This document shows, piece after piece, positions 62,570 through 64,000 of a DNA stretch of 64,000 nucleotides. Position numbers and translations under genes: made by a program. Every line of letters begins with the position of its first letter. The first letter of the stretch is position 1. This DNA is from Tyto alba (taxonomy: Eukaryota; Chordata; Aves; Strigiformes; Tytonidae): assembly GCF_018691265.1 (NCBI RefSeq), contig NW_024881313.1, forward strand, positions 10,740,501 through 10,804,500. Direction: 5' to 3'. The notes below the pieces were generated by a model. The model was not told where the DNA came from. It was given only the letters and a program-made list of their open reading frames with translations, and made no database searches.

Positions 62570-62815
62570 AAAAGGTCACTTTTCACATTAGAGAGAGGTC
62601 ACCTCTGGAATTCCACAAGCATCTATGCTAAGATCCATTCTGTTCAACACACTCATAGGTAACACAATGAATGAAGAGAAGACCATGTATATTGGCAATG
62701 CAAATACATTAATACAACAGAAGAGAGCATGAAGAATTGAGGAAGGACCTCACAGCAGTAAGTGACATAATGGAGGACGACATTCAGTAAAGATAAAGGT
62801 CCAATTAATAAGACA
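62570..62815 (+). mobile_element. Decayed CR1/L3-like LINE fragment
   Basis: TCACCTCTGGAATTCCACAA, then TCCATTCTGTTCAACA, resembles the ORF2 segment before the F-x-N-D-L-D block. Farther on, GAGGAAGGACCTCACAGCAG and CATTCAGTAAAGATAAAGG match the later part of the same segment in the right order. Divergence is high and no frame is open. The boundaries are approximate. Confidence 0.6.
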
Positions 62816-64000
62816 CATGGGGAACATAAAAAATAAATCTTTTCAGTCACGTCTGAATGGAAAGGGGAGCAGACCTTCCAAGAGTAGTCTGCCCCAGTTC
62901 CTGTTGCCTCTTCTCAACCTCAGGAGGAGAAGCAAGCCCATGGGTTCAGGATGCTTCCCTTCAGCACGAGCCTCCATCCCATCTCCTTCCCTGCCTCAGA
63001 CTCTGACTTCTGCCCCTCTGACTTCTTGTGCTGGTGAGCCTAGTTGCAATATGTCACATCTGCATTCCTGTGCTGTGCCTCAATCTGGATATTACTATGT
63101 AAGTGTGCCATGGAAAATTCACTCTCTCAGGGATGCTCATAATCTGAAAGGTCCTGAGTTTCGTAAATGAAACTGAAGTCCAAAAACCAGATGACAGGGT
63201 CGTGACAGTACAATAATTGTCTTTCTAAGGTGGCCAATCACTGGACTAACCTGGTTTGCTTTTCCCAGATGAGTTAACGTTTTCAGTAAGTGTGGATTAT
63301 GTGAATTGCAGAGATGAATGGGATTTAATTCACTCTGTGGTTTATAAAGCCACAGGAGTCTTGTACTGTGATTCAAAGTTATAAAAAAAAAAAGAAAGCT
63401 GTGATCAGAATTTGATGTAAATAACAAAACTTTAAGACTTTAAGACACAGCTATAAACTTGAGTGGGGTGACATATTTTTGTCTTCTGCCCATGGAGGTT
63501 TAAATCTACAAGAGCAAAAGTAGGAAGTGCAAACACTGCAGAACCAGAAATAATATTCCAGTGACTAGGCTATAAAAATAATAAATTACAATATTCTGTT
63601 CATAGCATGCATTCACAAAAATAAAATAATTTGAAATATCAGCTTTTACCATTTGTTAGAAATGTATACACTCAAACAAAAATCTAAATCTGTAACATGG
63701 ATAAGAAAGGGAATATCTGCACACGATATTCATAACCAATTCTCTATTCAGTAAAAAAAAGGAATAATATTACACTGGCAGAAAGGTATGTTAGGTAAAT
63801 GAACATAGTTATCTCAAAGTTATATCTCAAGTTCTGTACCATAGTTAATATCTCAAAATACTAGTGTGCAGATCTGTACTGCTATCATAATTATCTTGCA
63901 TGACTGCTAATATGACTACCATCTTCCTCAGTGTTTTCTTAGGCTTTTTCTCATTTTTTCTCACAACCTTTTACCATACCTTTAATGTTTATAAATGCAA
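62816..64000. other. No gene seen
   Basis: A less AT-rich patch (62860-63060) gives a 117-codon plus-strand frame rich in serine and proline and without a domain. The remainder to the window end is AT-rich. Confidence 0.5.

Noticed and set aside
62860..63170. 117-codon plus-strand frame rich in serine and proline
   Set aside because: The composition looks like translated C/T-rich DNA; no domain, signal peptide or exon boundary was found.
1..64000. CRISPR arrays, operons, phage or plasmid modules
   Set aside because: There are no regularly spaced direct repeats, no dense gene runs and no ribosome-binding sites. The sequence is vertebrate non-coding DNA.

Overview
The window looks like bird (or at least sauropsid) nuclear DNA: AT-rich, non-coding, with long homopolymer runs and (AC)n, (TA)n and (TTA)n simple repeats. 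The transposon content is what points to a bird: degraded CR1 LINE tails, endogenous-retrovirus LTRs of a layout common in birds, old MIR-type SINEs and short palindromic elements of the kind shared by birds, crocodilians and turtles. I saw no mammalian Alu or L1, no operon structure and no prokaryotic signals. Repeat families were recognised from remembered consensus patterns, not by a database search, so family names are approximate.

I found no protein-coding gene. Open reading frames are all short (the longest is 160 codons, 38680-39162 minus). They lie in LTRs or in unremarkable sequence, and none matches a protein family I know. No tRNA, rRNA or recognised small RNA gene was seen. The window is best read as intergenic DNA or the inside of a large intron.

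Layout: 0.76-1.43 kb holds an old LINE/SINE-like repeat. 3.3-4.1 kb holds a palindromic element and a MIR-like SINE. 11.1 kb has a CR1 3' tail. 12.5, 14.5, 15.7, 19.0 and 20.4 kb have MIR copies on either strand. 21.05-21.93 kb is a long CR1 fragment (plus). 26.0-27.1 kb has hairpins and a MIR broken up by palindromic elements. 28.2-28.6 kb has a duplicated 21-bp motif and may be a conserved regulatory element. 33.36-34.77 kb contains a long minus-strand LTR next to a second, partial LTR end. 35.55-36.34 kb is a CR1 fragment (minus). 46.68-47.29 kb is a clean solo LTR (minus) with an exact 5-bp target-site duplication. 62.57-62.81 kb is a decayed CR1 fragment (plus). The rest is unique-looking AT-rich sequence.

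I did not find a new biological system. The observations most worth a second look are the tandem LTR arrangement at 33-35 kb, the duplicated motif at 28.4-28.5 kb and the 59-nt imperfect hairpin at 37.1 kb.
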